The notes under the pieces are model-generated. The model was given only the letters and a program-made list of their open reading frames with translations. It was not told the DNA's origin and did no database searches. From Tanypteryx hageni (taxonomy: Eukaryota; Arthropoda; Insecta; Odonata; Petaluridae), in assembly GCA_028673005.1 (NCBI GenBank), contig CM054116.1, positions 93,020,707 to 93,084,706 of the forward strand: 64,000 nucleotides of DNA, in the 5' to 3' direction. Shown one piece after another: positions 1 through 12,930 of the stretch. A program made the position numbers and the translations under genes. Within the stretch, counting starts at the first letter, position 1. Each line of letters starts with the position of its first letter.

Positions 1-1581
1 TCGAAACTTAATAATACACTGATTATTTTTAAAATATATTCGGATGAATATTGAAGCTTAGATATTGTAATTATAGCTGCATTTATATAATATTAAATAA
101 TAACGATGAGATTGCATGATATTTAATACACTCGTCTTTTTAAAGCATTTTGTTCTAGTTTTTGATGAAAATAAATGCAGTAAGTGGACTTCAGTTTCTG
201 ACGTTTCTGACTAAATAAGCCCCCACTTTCTTATCGCTAACTTCTTCTATGAAGGAAATATCTGTAAAACATAATTAATTCCACATTTTTCTAAGAAAGA
301 ATTGATTTTTTACATAAATTTCAGTTGATTTTTTTAAGAGTACAACATTGGACGTGAAAAACATGGATTCCGTTTTTGTCTACATAAAATACTAGTTTTC
401 TAAGCTTAATACTACAACGGTATTAAATGAAACTAGTAAGCCACTGAAACTGAAGTTTCTGAAAATAAGTGATTTTTAAGATTGCGTCAGACTGCTTAAG
501 AGATCCATTTGCCAATGTCATCTTCACCGCCCAACAGTTCGTTCAACTCGTTAAGAGGTCTATTCCCAAAGTCCATGAATCTTTGAGACAAAGAAACGAA
601 CGTTGGAAACGTAATAAAGAAGCTTTTAAAGAATAAGAAGTAATAGTTTCCCAAGAGCAAGAGAGAGAGAAAATGAGGAGCGCATCGCTAAAAATATCTT
701 CCAGAAAGTGTATATCCAGAACTTTTTGCAAAGGGCAATGACCCGACTTGAAAATTCCTCACACTAGGGTTTATTTTTCCGATATTTTCAGACTGTGATT
801 TTAAAGCCACCGAAACGAAAGAAATCATTTTTTTACGAATAGGTGCATCGGCCGTGTCTATTGCGTCGAACGTAATTGAAAATAACCTAGCAGTCAATGA
901 ATTTTATATTTCCAAATAATGCTGCTATAATTTTTCAAACATCTAAGATAACCAATATAATCTAGTCGTAACTATGCAATTGATTTTGATAAGTGACATA
1001 TTATGTTGATCCGTCCGTTGATTTTTGTCCATTATTATCCCTATTTATTATTGTTTTATTGAAATGAAACCTTTGAAGATAAGTATTAAGGAAAACAATT
1101 TTTATTACAAGAAGCATCCACGAAGTGCTTCGGACGCTGGAGTATAACGAAATTGGAATTTTCAGAAAAGTTGCAAACGTTGCATCGTTAATCTGAATTG
1201 CGCTAGATAATCATATACTTTTAAGCCTTCCATTAGAAGCCTTCTTTCTTTTGCGATCAGTGTCAGGAATAGATGACGCGCCATTTTTAGTCTGAACGGC
1301 TTTAGAATTGGCTTCTCTTGCTGGTCCCCCATCCTCTGCGAGCCTCCACGTATGGTCTCTCCAAGCACTTACGGTATGCGGTGTGTGTGTATGGATGATT
1401 CGCATCTGTGGGAGACTACTTTAGAAGCAGTCGAGTGTGCCAAATTGACGTAGCCTAGTTCAGTGATAAAACTTTCATGAAGGGATATTCTTGTGTCTTA
1501 AATTATTAACCCCGTCTCTCAGGGATAATAACTGTTTCAAAAAACTTATAAAAAATATTCTACCTGTGAATTAAAATGAAA
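1..1581. other. AT-rich non-coding stretch
   Basis: No gene, RNA or mobile element is supportable here. The sequence is AT-rich with a short GA run near 660 and a TG-rich patch near 1380-1393. The short open frames on the minus strand (for example 688-897) show no family motif and look like chance. Confidence 0.6.
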
Positions 1582-1585
1582 TTAA

Positions 1586-1669
1586 CCTTTTTCGTACGGA
1601 TATAAACGCCCGTACGCCAACAGCGCCTACATTTTGTGTACATTTAAGTGTACGCGCGGTCGATAAAGG
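1586..1669. mobile_element. 84-bp TTAA-flanked mini-element (piggyBac-type MITE candidate)
   Basis: The element is flanked on both sides by TTAA (1582-1585 and 1670-1673). Its ends are imperfect inverted repeats, CCTTTTTCG on the left and CGATAAAGG on the right (8 of 9 pairs). TTAA target duplication and ends that begin with C runs are properties of the piggyBac superfamily. The interior is GC-richer than its surroundings and holds repeated GTAC-containing motifs (CCCGTACGCC, GTGTACATTTAAGTGTAC). At 84 bp it cannot encode anything, and such a short terminal match could arise by chance. Confidence 0.4.
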
Positions 1670-1673
1670 TTAA

Positions 1674-2279
1674 TAACGTTTAACCCGATTTTTCGAGGAA
1701 GCATTAAGATGGGGAAATGATCGTGGAAAATTACTCGATTAGGACTAACTTCATGACTATTTTCTTCGATTTTATCGATAATAGCCTCGTTGAAAGCCAT
1801 CGCTAGAAGCTTTAAAACTAGGAGAGCTTTCATTCTAAATCGTTCGTTCTCTTAAAAACATTCTTGCTTTTTTAAGTATATTGTCAACTACCCTGACTTA
1901 CATATGCTTAAAAAATCTTCGATTTTCATTCTCTTTGCTTCATGCAATTCGTTCTCTAAAAACATGCACTTAGTATTTCTTGGCTAACGTTTCTTCGGCG
2001 ATAATTATATACGTATTGATTAAATGTTTCATTTGGACGATAAAAAGGAACTAGTACGTATAAACCGCTCGTCACGGCAAAAAAATCGGGAAACGGCTAC
2101 ATCGCAGATTCCAATCTGCGAATCCCGGGATTTGTCAACCGCCAAGGCGAATCCATCAACAAAGTGGAAAATTGCCCGTACGAGTAGGGATAATTTCGTG
2201 CAGCGCTTCCTCCATTTACCTGCAATCCTTCATTTAGCATTTTCCAGGGTAATGGCATCTTCTTAATGGTCGAGTAATC
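1674..2279. other. AT-rich non-coding stretch
   Basis: Nothing beyond unassigned AT-rich sequence is visible. The open frame at 2024-2266 has no recognisable domain. Confidence 0.5.
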
Positions 2280-2600
2280 GATACCGCCTCCTCCCTTTAC
2301 CTTCTCCTCTCTCCCAAGACCATTCTCTCCCATCCATCCTTCTCCCCGGCACTGCCTCCTATTAAATCCTCTCTCTCTCTCTCTCTCTCTCCTTTGCAGA
2401 CCTGTGGAAGCGCAGCGTCCCCTCATTCCCCTCATCCCTCTCTCTTCATTTACTCTCTCTCTACTTCACGCAGACACATAAGCGTCCATCCTTTCTCCCA
2501 CGCCCTCGACCGTTTCCCCTTTCTCCCCCTACCCAACTCCTCAGACCGTTCCTCTACTTTATGCCTTAACCCTGCCACTTCCCTTCCTATCCCAAGTAGG
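2280..2600. repeat. Polypyrimidine tract with (CT)12
   Basis: The plus strand is strongly C+T-rich, with a pure CT dinucleotide run at about 2368-2391. Open frames on both strands here exist because CT-rich DNA lacks stop codons. They are not genes. Confidence 0.75.
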
Positions 2601-2929
2601 AAAAAAGTAGATGGGATAGGAGTGGACTCGTAAAGTCCTTATTTTTTTCTCCTACGCAGGAGTTCTTCGGGATAGAGGTCCAGAGGGGAATTGGGGTGGT
2701 GTCCCGTCTTCTTTTTTTCCAGAATTTCGTTCCTAACTCCATTACTTCTTTATTTATTTCGTTTGAGAAGATGAGGGTAATCGAGTTATGCACGTTTTAG
2801 ATCACTCGAGTACCGCATCTTTCACTCTTTGGTTATTTACTCTGCCGTCCTTAGGATTTTCTCTCATGTCTACGTCACTTTCGAAACTTTATAGCGGCCG
2901 CTTCCTCCGTCTTTGCCCTTCACGACCAC
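2601..2929. other. Unassigned non-coding sequence
   Basis: Mixed-composition sequence between two pyrimidine tracts. No feature can be supported. Confidence 0.5.
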
Positions 2930-3205
2930 ATCCCGTCTTGTCCCCCTCTCTATATCTCCCTTTCTCTCCCATTTCCCCTCTCCCTATATCTCCCTCTCTC
3001 CTTGCATCTCCTTTTCCATCCCTCTCTCTCTCCCTATACCTCCCTCTCTCCTTACATCTCCCTTTCCCTCCTCTCTCCCCCTACATCTCCTCTCTCTCTT
3101 CCTATATCTCCCTCTCTCTCCCTACATCTCCCTCTCTCTCCCTTCATCTCCTCTCTATCTCCCTACATCTCCCCACTCTCTCTCTCTCTCTCTCCCTCCC
3201 TACCT
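2930..3205. repeat. CT-rich minisatellite
   Basis: A degenerate array of units resembling CTCTCTCCCTATATCTCC, in which the A/T-containing word varies (TATATCT, TGCATCT, TACATCT, TTCATCT). The array ends in a (CT)n run near 3176-3195. It is open in all three plus-strand frames, giving Ser/Leu/Pro-rich pseudo-proteins. Confidence 0.8.
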
Positions 3206-4146
3206 GCCTCAGGTGGATCCCGGGATAACCTGAGTCAGGGGTGGTACACCTGGGAGAAAGGAAAGCAAACGGACTGGACGCGATACGAGGACTAATGGGA
3301 ACTTTTCAGAAACACGGACACAAGAAAAAATCGCATTAAAAATTAAGTTGAATGTTCGCAATTCCGCTAGGCGGAAAGAGGAGATCTGATACGACAAGTA
3401 TTTCAAGTCTGCAGTACCTCTGTTATTTGTCAATATAATGACTGTTGCCTGATGGAACGTAGGTGATTTTTTCTGCGAAATATGAGCACTAGACGGACAT
3501 TTCGTTTTTCAACCTGGTAGAGAATTTGCGTGACGGTGAAAGTTTTTTCTGCATCAATGTGTGCCTGATGGATCCGCGTGCAAATTAAGTGTTGTTCTTT
3601 TACGGCAGTAAGGCTTAACGATAATAAACAATATCCGAAAATTAATTGTCGAGGTCAGGTTATCATCTAAACCCAACAGACGAAGTAGGTAACTTCCGCA
3701 GCAAAAAAAATCGGTCGAATATACCAGGTAAATATTTCAGCCAAGAAGAATCCGTTCCCAGCTGAGACTTTTAGAACATTTATAATATAATAAAATTGAT
3801 AACTGAAGTCAAAGGCGTAATTGCTTCTGTTGAACACAGTATAATTCATTTAAAAGTGTGCTGTAAAATAGTGTAGTTCTTCAAATCTTAAAAAAATCAA
3901 TGACTAAATTCGCGATTTTATTATTTAAAAGACAAGATATTGTTGTCAAGCAATTACTGTATTTACTTACATTTAAGAGACACTCTCCTATTTGCAGAGA
4001 AAATACTTCTTGAGCCCGCAAAATGCTTTCAGAATATAAAAAGTGAACACTATCCCTTTCAATGTTTGACGAAACCGTTCGTTATTTTCTTTAAATATTC
4101 CTACACTAGTATATTGCCTGTCATAAGACGGATAAATAATAATATT
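3206..4146. other. Unassigned non-coding sequence
   Basis: No gene or repeat is supportable. Composition returns to AT-rich after about 3300. Confidence 0.5.
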
Positions 4147-4378
4147 CCCTCCCTCCCTCCTGCTGTCAATCTCTCCCTCCCTCTGTCTCCCTCCCTCTGT
4201 CTCCCTCCCTCTGTCTCCCTCCCTATGCCTCCCTCCCTCTGTCTCCCTCCCCCTGTCTCCCTCCCCCTTTCTCCCTCCCCCTGTCTCCCTCCCTCTGTCT
4301 CCCTCCCTCTGTCTCCCTCCCTCTGTCTCCCTCCCTCTGTCTACCTCCCTCTGTCTCCTTCCCTCCCTCTATCCCTCC
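4147..4378. repeat. 14-bp minisatellite, unit CTCCCTCCCTCTGT
   Basis: About 14-15 tandem copies of a 14-nt unit CTCCCTCCCTCTGT, with occasional substitutions (CTATGC, CCCTTT, CTGTCTA). Because 14 is not a multiple of 3, the apparent SLPLSP-rich open frame across it is a by-product of stop-free composition. Confidence 0.85.
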
Positions 4379-4600
4379 TGTCACAATCCATAGCTCTCCC
4401 TCTTTATCTCCGTCTCCTTCTTTATCTCTTTCCTCCCGTCCTTTTCTGATTCTATACCTCCGTTACTCTCTATGTACCTTCCATTCTATATCCCTTCCTT
4501 CCTAGCTCCCTCCCCACATCCCCTTCTCTCTTATTCTACATCTTTAGAGTTGTAGTATGAGAGATTTCAAACGGTAGGAAATAAAAGATTAATAGAATAA
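4379..4600. other. Pyrimidine-rich flank
   Basis: Decaying CT-rich sequence that turns AT-rich after 4550. No gene is seen. Confidence 0.5.
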
Positions 4601-4935
4601 AAAATTCATTAATTTTCCCAAAACAGTTTAAATTTGAAGATCGTACGTCAATTTTCCTAATTTTAATTTTCAAAATAATAAAAGCCAGTAATTTAAAAAG
4701 TCGATTTTTACGTGTTATCTCATGGGAAACGGAAATCGCCCCCTGGAGTCGAACCCGAGTCTTTTTTCGTATTATTTTTCGTCATTTAATTTTAATGTCT
4801 GATTCAAACATTTCTGCGAAATTTCAATCTTCCACTTAATCGGAGAGTTTGCTAAAAACGCATTAAAATGTTCCATTGATGACGTCAGCGTTATACACAA
4901 ACCCCACCATCTAGGCTTTTATTATAATAATTTTT
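4601..4935 (+). repeat. Dispersed repeat family, copy A
   Basis: This segment aligns by eye with 48331-49260 (copy C, once its internal MITE is removed) and more weakly with 12720-12930 (copy B). Shared words in order are AAAACAGT, AAAAGCC, TTTTTACGTG or TTTTAGGTG, a TTATCTCATGGGAAA-type block, a CTGGAGTCGAACCCGAGTC-type block, CATTTAATTTTAAT, and GATGACGTCAGC (4879-4890). The AGTCGAACCC word resembles the complement of a tRNA T-arm (box B), so a tRNA-derived origin is possible but unproven. Element ends are not defined. Confidence 0.55.
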
Positions 4936-6233
4936 CGGTGTTTTAGAAGCAGGATTTTTAAACTCCCATCACAACTAATACAAATAGTTGTTTACGATGC
5001 TGCGTTACATCTTTTTTCAATCAACCCATATGTTATTTTTAAATTTTTGCAGCGAAACGATGCGACGTGTGCTAAACGCGGAGCAATATTGTTTGCTCCC
5101 GATTATTAGAAGAATGCGCCTTTTCTAGTTATATCATTCTACTTGGTTGAATCCACACGACGCTATACTAATCCTGAAAGAGGTGTATCATTTTCGAGCT
5201 AAATGTTCGCATTATTCTAGGATAGAATTCCACCTGCCAACGCCAAAACGAATGCCATTCAATTTTAAAAAACCACTCGGGAATTCATTTGATATATAGT
5301 GAGGGTGCATAGGACAAGTATTAGTTTTTCAAACGCTGAAATAAACCTTCCTGTTTTCTTTCTAAAATATATATAGCCCCAAAATAAACTAGCGGAGCTT
5401 TTTTATGGGCTGAGTAACCTATGCTTACCGTAGTAAACTTAACGACGAAACCTCGAGTGAAATTTATGGCTGTAAAAAGAGGGAAATGCTCCAACAAAAA
5501 ACTCCTCGGGCGGCGAAGGGAAAAATAATCAACTTCGATGTAGCTGTAGTAACTCAAAAGATCCTTTTACAAGGCCGTGGTAATAATCTTGTTATTTACA
5601 AGTATCTTCTTGATTTTAAATCCTAGCCACGTGAATCGCAACACCACTTGCATTGTACACTTTGAAAATATATTAAAACTCGAAATTTCCAACTACGATA
5701 AAGCGGAATGATACGTGAGCGGATCCTATTAATCATAACGCTCTTGATTTATATCAAGCATCCTACATGCAGGTTGTCATTTGTTACACAGTGCGATACA
5801 ATAAAAAATACTTAAAATTAACGTGGGAGTAAATATGGTATCCATTTTACAAATTTATAGAATTAATTAAGCGAAAACATTGTGTACTCTTCAAACTAAT
5901 TAAACAAAACATACAAGAGGTAACGTGACTAGTAATTGCTTATTATGGAGTCTTTTTATTCATATATGTTCATTGATTTAAAGCGGTACTGAAGTTTAAT
6001 ATAATTTTTGGAAACAGTTTTTGATATTCTACGATTTTTATAACATTTCGGAAATTGCGACTACTCAAACCCTGATTTGTCGTTCTTGTTTATTGTTGAT
6101 TTGGAACTCAATCTTGACCGAAAAACATTATCAGCCTTAGGAGTCATAATGAATACCTATTATGAAAAAAGTTTGGTCTTCTTTGTCTTTTAATGATGCT
6201 TCACCTGTATTTTATGAAGCCTTTTAGTTGTAA
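4936..6233. other. AT-rich non-coding stretch
   Basis: No gene, repeat or RNA is supportable. The minus-strand open frame at 5321-5557 has no recognisable motif. Confidence 0.5.
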
Positions 6234-6257
6234 ATGTTTTTGAAACGAGAAAAGTCT

Positions 6258-6325
6258 ACTATGACCGGGAATCGAACCCGGGTCTTCCACTAACCGGGAG
6301 GATATAGTACCGCGTTCCGCGTTCA
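6258..6325 (-). pseudogene. Partial tRNA-Gly-like arm, minus strand
   Basis: Read on the minus strand, the 3' two-thirds of a tRNA is present: a perfect T-arm CCGGG-TTCGATT-CCCGG with consensus box B GGTTCGATTCC, and an anticodon-stem remnant around loop CCGGTTA. The D-arm is degenerate (GCGGTACTATAT) and no matching 5' acceptor strand is visible. It is the inverted partner of the plus-strand unit at 6344-6415. Confidence 0.5.
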
Positions 6326-6343
6326 TAAACGTGAAAATTGATC

Positions 6344-6415
6344 TGCTAGGATTGTTTAGTGGTAGAATATCCGCCCGGCAAGTGGAAGACCTGGGTTTGA
6401 TTCCCGGTCATAGCA
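6344..6415 (+). pseudogene. tRNA-Gly-like sequence, probably non-functional
   Basis: A cloverleaf can be drawn. The acceptor GCTAGGA pairs with TCATAGC with one mismatch. The D-arm region TTTAGTGGTAGAA matches the internal box A of tRNA-Gly. The anticodon stem TCCGC/GTGGA encloses the loop CCGGCAA, and the T-arm is CTGGG-TTTGATT-CCCGG. Length and spacing match tRNA-Gly(GCC). The anticodon position reads GGC (alanine-type), position 33 is C instead of the invariant U, and the acceptor has a mismatch. It is therefore more likely a tRNA-derived repeat or pseudogene than a working tRNA. Confidence 0.55.
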
Positions 6416-6440
6416 GACTTTTTTCTCGTTTCAGAAATAT

Positions 6441-8596
6441 CCTCATCATTACACTTATGCTTGTCTGCATAGGAACTTCAGATCGCTTTATTCCATCAAT
6501 TTGGTGGTAATTTGCTATATTTGCGTCATATGAATTTGCAGTGTTTTCTTCAGTTAATTTGTAAGTACAGGGAAATTATACGCTTTTATGCCAAATCGTG
6601 CCCTCACAGTAGTGGTCTTAATTGTGAGCGAAAATGGAATATTTCTCCTGTCAAAGAAGTTTGTAACATAAAAACACTGCCGCGATAGAATCGTGTACCA
6701 TGAAACTTGGCTCGCTCTAGACATTATTCTCGCGAATTTTCCGAATCGAGCATCTCACTATTCATCGTCCATACGTGCAAATCCGCTTGCCTTCCCGGGG
6801 GCATAAAGCTTCGGACCTCCCCTAAACCTCTCCGTAGACCTCCTTGCCTCTTATCCCAAATACAGCAAACGGAAGTCGTCTGGACGTGGTGCTAAAAAGA
6901 TCCCGCCATTCCTGAGGGGTTCCTTCTTCTTCGGTGGAGTTATACTCACGTCTTCAAACGGAGGTGGGATGATTTTTTTGCGAGAAAATCACGTATGCTG
7001 CACTCTAAACTCGTCTTCCATACTTTTCCTCCTCCCTCTGCTTCGCCTCCTTCTTGGAGTCGATGGATCACGTTCGAGCCATGGACTCACAATAAATTCG
7101 GAATTCCGAGCGGTTCGCGACCGAAATAAAAAAGGAAAGGAATACCTTGCGATTTTTCTAAGCTGATTCTTGGTAAAAGAGGGAATCGGTTGACGTTATG
7201 AATATACGTTTCGATTGACGTAGAAATATTTCCTTTTGTACCGAGTAGAAGTGTTGCTAAAATGAAAACGTCATTATGGTCAAATTTTCAATTGATCGAT
7301 AAGTATTGGGGTCCCAAAGAACCTTGTTTTGACTTGGAATAATCATAACGTCTTAATTCGTTCTGTAATTTGATACAAAGCCTTTTCGAGTGCACTCCAA
7401 AAAATCTTTCTAAAATACTTCAGCATTTTATTTAAAACTGGCGATTTTCCGAGGAAGTATGTAACAAGGGAGTTATTTTATAATTGGAATTAAGACATTG
7501 CAGATGAGAAGTATTACTCAATTGGAGTCTGTAAAGACACTTCAATTTCCATTTTCTAATGGAAACTATTTTTATTTCTAGTGCCATGGGTACGTTAATA
7601 TTCCACTTGAGTTTGGTTGAAATTCTTGTTATATATGAATTATAACTCAATGAAATGGATAAAAAATCAATTATTCCAAAAATAAAAACTATTTTTTAAA
7701 GCACCCCGATTTTTAATTTATAAATTATAAAAGTCAAATCGACAAAATTAGCAATTACTTCAATTACCCACTTTAAATAGCCGGATTATCACACAGGTTA
7801 ATCGAATATCGTATTTACTTCCCTCCATTTTGAATATATTACTCGGTAAACAATCCAAGGTTGGCGTACGTCAAAAGCGATGAATATGGAGCGATTCCAA
7901 ATTTAACTGGCCTCCTTTTTCATGTTCCCCGTAAACAGGTGGTGAAAGAATTCCTCGATGAAAACTTTCCATGTCTTGATCTATTCCGAGTTGATGGCGC
8001 ATTAAGAGCTCCGAATCCCGCCCAAAAATTAAAGGCCAAGGGCACCCGCTCTTCCTCCGCCTAATTGTCCTGGCCGCCGTAATGGACGTGGCGGTTGACC
8101 CGAATCCATGAGCACAATGGCCCTCATCCCTCCCCTAGGAGCTAACCGCCTTCCTCTAGCTAAAAAGAGCAGGTGCGACTGAGAGTTTGGCGAGCCTGAA
8201 AATAAAGTCCTTTCCAGACATTCGACGGAGATTGTGAATTCCGACATCCGCAAAAAATTTAGGGCATTTCAATTAGAAAATTACAGACCTTTTTAGTGTA
8301 TCGCTTGCCTGCAACTTCAATGGGATTGAAAAATCGATAAGTTGACGAAAGCCTATTGTATTGCAATCTAAAAAATTTTGTACTTATTTCACTTTAATCA
8401 GCTCTTAAACAAAACTTCAATGGCCATTTTACAATGAAAATAGAAGTCAGATACGATAATTTGCCTTCTATAAATCCTTGTGAGGCAAAGTATGGTTGTC
8501 AACGGATTCTCTTTAACGCACGATTAAAAATGGAATCGATAGTCCTGACCTTAAATCTGTTTTATTCCATCCAAAAGAACAGGGAAAATACTAACT
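6441..8596. other. Unassigned non-coding stretch
   Basis: No gene is recognised. A GC-richer patch at about 7985-8200 stands out from the AT-rich flanks but holds no open frame with family motifs. The TTG-started frame at 7861-8064 and the antisense frame at 8029-8253 are unsupported. Confidence 0.5.
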
Positions 8597-8710
8597 TTTA
8601 CGTACCACTAATTTATTCAAACAAAAACGCTTATCCAGATTTCGACGCTTGACGCCAAGCGTCGATAACCGGTTGGTGTTTTTGTTTGAATAAATTAGTG
8701 GCACGTAAAA
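8597..8710. repeat. 114-bp cruciform-forming inverted repeat
   Basis: Outer arms of about 33 nt (8597-8628 and 8678-8710) are inverted copies with a single mismatch in the CGT(A/G)CCAC word. Nested in the centre is a second perfect inverted repeat, TCGACGCTTG at 8642-8651 against CAAGCGTCGA at 8656-8665, with a 4-nt loop. The two levels are separated by short unpaired segments. The structure resembles a foldback-type MITE, but no target duplication is evident. Confidence 0.75.
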
Positions 8711-10104
8711 TTTTGCCTTTTCACAGTTCGATTAAAATACTTGGTAGTATAGTTTCAGCTTCTCACAGATATCTTGATATATCAAGTTAAATGTTTTAAA
8801 ACCATTTTAATTTTGATAAGATTGTTTCTAAAGTATAAAAGCCATAGGTTCAAAACATTTAATTGGGCAAATTTAATATTTCAATATGATGCAAATATTT
8901 AGTGTGGCGGAGTGCTTTCCAACCGGAAAACGTATCTTCTATCCTGCGATCATTGCCGAAGAACAGATTTGCGTTCTCCAGAAATATAACTAGCTAATTA
9001 AAGAGGGACCGTTATTGATGTATGTTGGACTTGTTCCAGAAATCATCCTGCATTATCATATCATTTTATTCAATTTTTAATCCATTATAGAAGAACGTTC
9101 CCCATTAGCTCTCTGATACGACCAATGACCTAATTCGAGCGAGCACCGTATTTTGCACTTAAATCTCTACTGAAACGCAGCGTGGATCGAAAAAATTTCT
9201 CTCTCTTTTTAAAAGATATATAAGCCAACTTCTTCTCCTTTAAGGCCACAACGGAAAATCGCGGGAGCAGTTATTGACCGAAGTAGCTTACGGGCGCCTG
9301 AAAAGCGGGCGCCTCTTTTCCCAGTCAATCCGAGCCATTTGGAATTTATTTCCTTTTCCTATTTCGTCCATAAAAGGTGGCTCTAAAAAGGGGACTCGGG
9401 ATGAGGGATCGAAGGGATGGGGAGTGAGGATAAGAGGTGAGGGGTGTGTGGCTCTTCTGAAGGAAAGGGAGAGGGAGAGGTGAAGTGAGGTTACGCATGC
9501 ACGGCGCGGCGCCCTCTCAATTTGGCCTCTTTTATCACTGCGTGTGTCGTGACTCTTTTCGCGTGTGTGTTTGTGTCTGTCTGTGTGTGTGTAATGGGAT
9601 TTATCTAGATGCGATGCGGACGGGTGGTAGAGATGGCAGAAATGTGGGTTAAGGGTGGAAGCCGAAGGGACGGAGAAAAAATGGGAGAAAATGGGCAGAC
9701 AGACAAACGCCTTTATTTGGGCGAGGTGGAGGCTTGTTATCCCCTCTTAGCGAGAGAGAGAGAAAGGCGAGCGGAAGATGAACCTTTTTGAAGGTAGCAA
9801 TGGCGACGGATATGGTTTTAGGTTAGAGAGTGAGCGGATATTGCACGCGACTAGACTGATTTCGAGGGTGGAGTCGTTTTAGGAGGAAGGGATGAGGTGT
9901 TTTGAAAAGCATTAATCGCTTTGAAAAATTCGTTTCCTGTCTCCGTCTGTTATAGCAGGGCGGATCTTTCAATTTTATCCTGTGTCCGACATACATGCTC
10001 TATAAAAGAAATTCTAAAATCAAATTACTAAAATAGGTCTTCAAATATATTTTTCATGATGCCTACAATGAGGCTATGCGAGAAACTAAACACTTAAACA
10101 TGAA
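8711..10104. other. Unassigned sequence with a purine-rich stretch
   Basis: About 9370-9790 is G+A-rich on the plus strand, interrupted by a TG-rich patch (9540-9595). The two open frames there (9274-9483, 9609-9791) are compositional. No gene is seen. Confidence 0.5.

Positions 10105-10179
<75 letters not shown>
10105..10179. repeat. Compound microsatellite (TG)8(TA)29
   Basis: A pure TG run (10105-10120) passes directly into a pure TA run up to 10179. It directly abuts the repeat fragment that begins near 10180. Confidence 0.95.
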
Positions 10180-10180
<1 letters not shown>

Positions 10181-10405
10181 CATTTCACTCCTTTTCAGCC
10201 ATTCCCCCACCCCCTACGCATCCTCCAGCCCTATACTTTTCTGCACTACCCTTCCACCCCCATGCCTCCACCCAGTATTACTGCCATTATTTGTCTCTCT
10301 CCTCTGCAGAAAAAGGAATCACCCCCGAAAGCTTCCATGATTTTTGTGTTTGTTTTACGTGTGTCACTTCGACACCCCCAGCAGCTCGCCAACCTGAAGT
10401 CATGT
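10180..10405 (+). mobile_element. Interspersed repeat fragment, same family as 63299-63553 (Penelope-like candidate)
   Basis: The right half (about 10300-10395) matches the reverse complement of 63387-63475 in the same order of words: CTCTGCAGAA (CTGAAGAA in the other copy), CCCGAAAGCTT, TTTTTGTGTTTGT, TTTTACGTGT, CTTCGACACCCCCAGCAG. The left half is C-rich and more diverged. Both copies directly abut a (TA)n block. The CTGAAGA-hairpin-CCCGAAAG arrangement resembles the hammerhead core order CUGANGA-stem II-GAAA, which established work places in Penelope-like elements. Assignment to that class is inference. No coding capacity. Confidence 0.5.
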
Positions 10406-12433
<2,028 letters not shown>

Positions 12434-12719
12434 AAATATAATTAACATGAATACTGCGGCAGATTTATTTGCATTTAATTCATATATTCGGTCATTTTGA
12501 GGAAATTATAATCTTATTTCGATCTTGAAGACTTTATATAACTGAAATTACCGTGGACAACAATACCCGTAACAATGGAATATTTCTATTGAAGTGTTAA
12601 AAAATTTACCAAAACTCGAGTATAAATTCAAAATATGAGCGAATTCGCTTGAGATTGAGTATTCGACGGTAAGAACAAGAATTTTCATTCATTTTGGCGT
12701 TTTTTAGCGTAAATTTCTT

Positions 12720-12930
12720 GTCGATAACTTAATTTGAAGATATTTTCAATAGTAAAAGAATGAAAGCCTTCAAACCAAAAAAGTGATTTTTACGTGCTGT
12801 CTTATGGGGAACGACATTCATACTCTGGAATCAACCCCTTGACCTCATTATTATTTTTAATCATAACGTAAAGATTCATTGACACGGAAATACTGAGGAA
12901 TTTCAGGATTCTAAGTTAATTTGTAATCGA
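12720..12930 (+). repeat. Dispersed repeat family, copy B (diverged)
   Basis: The order of shared words follows copies A and C: TTTGAAGAT, AAAGCC, GTGATTTTTACGTGCTGTCTTATGGGGAA (compare copy A GTCGATTTTTACGTGTTATCTCATGGGAAA), CTCTGGAATCAACCCC, and AATCATAACG. It is shorter and more decayed, and the TGACGTCA word of the other copies is lost. Confidence 0.45.

Larger units (their letters stand above)
6234..6440. repeat. Inverted-repeat element with two divergent tRNA-Gly-like arms
   Basis: Arms of about 65-70 nt at 6240-6306 and 6365-6433 are near-identical inverted copies. Each starts outside with GAAACGAGAAAA and GTCT, then ACTATGACCGGG or GCTATGACCGGG, the T-arm, and the 3' part of an anticodon arm. 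Both tRNA-like units read outward from a unique ~60-nt centre and end in T runs (TTTT on the left arm read on the minus strand, TTTTTT on the right), as RNA polymerase III units do. The whole looks like a foldback element or an inverted duplication of a tRNA pseudogene. Confidence 0.6.

Noticed and set aside
6344..6415. Functional tRNA-Ala(GGC) or tRNA-Gly
   Set aside because: The body is Gly-like but the anticodon position reads GGC, position 33 is C, the acceptor has a mismatch, and the unit sits in an inverted-repeat element. Called as pseudogene-like instead.
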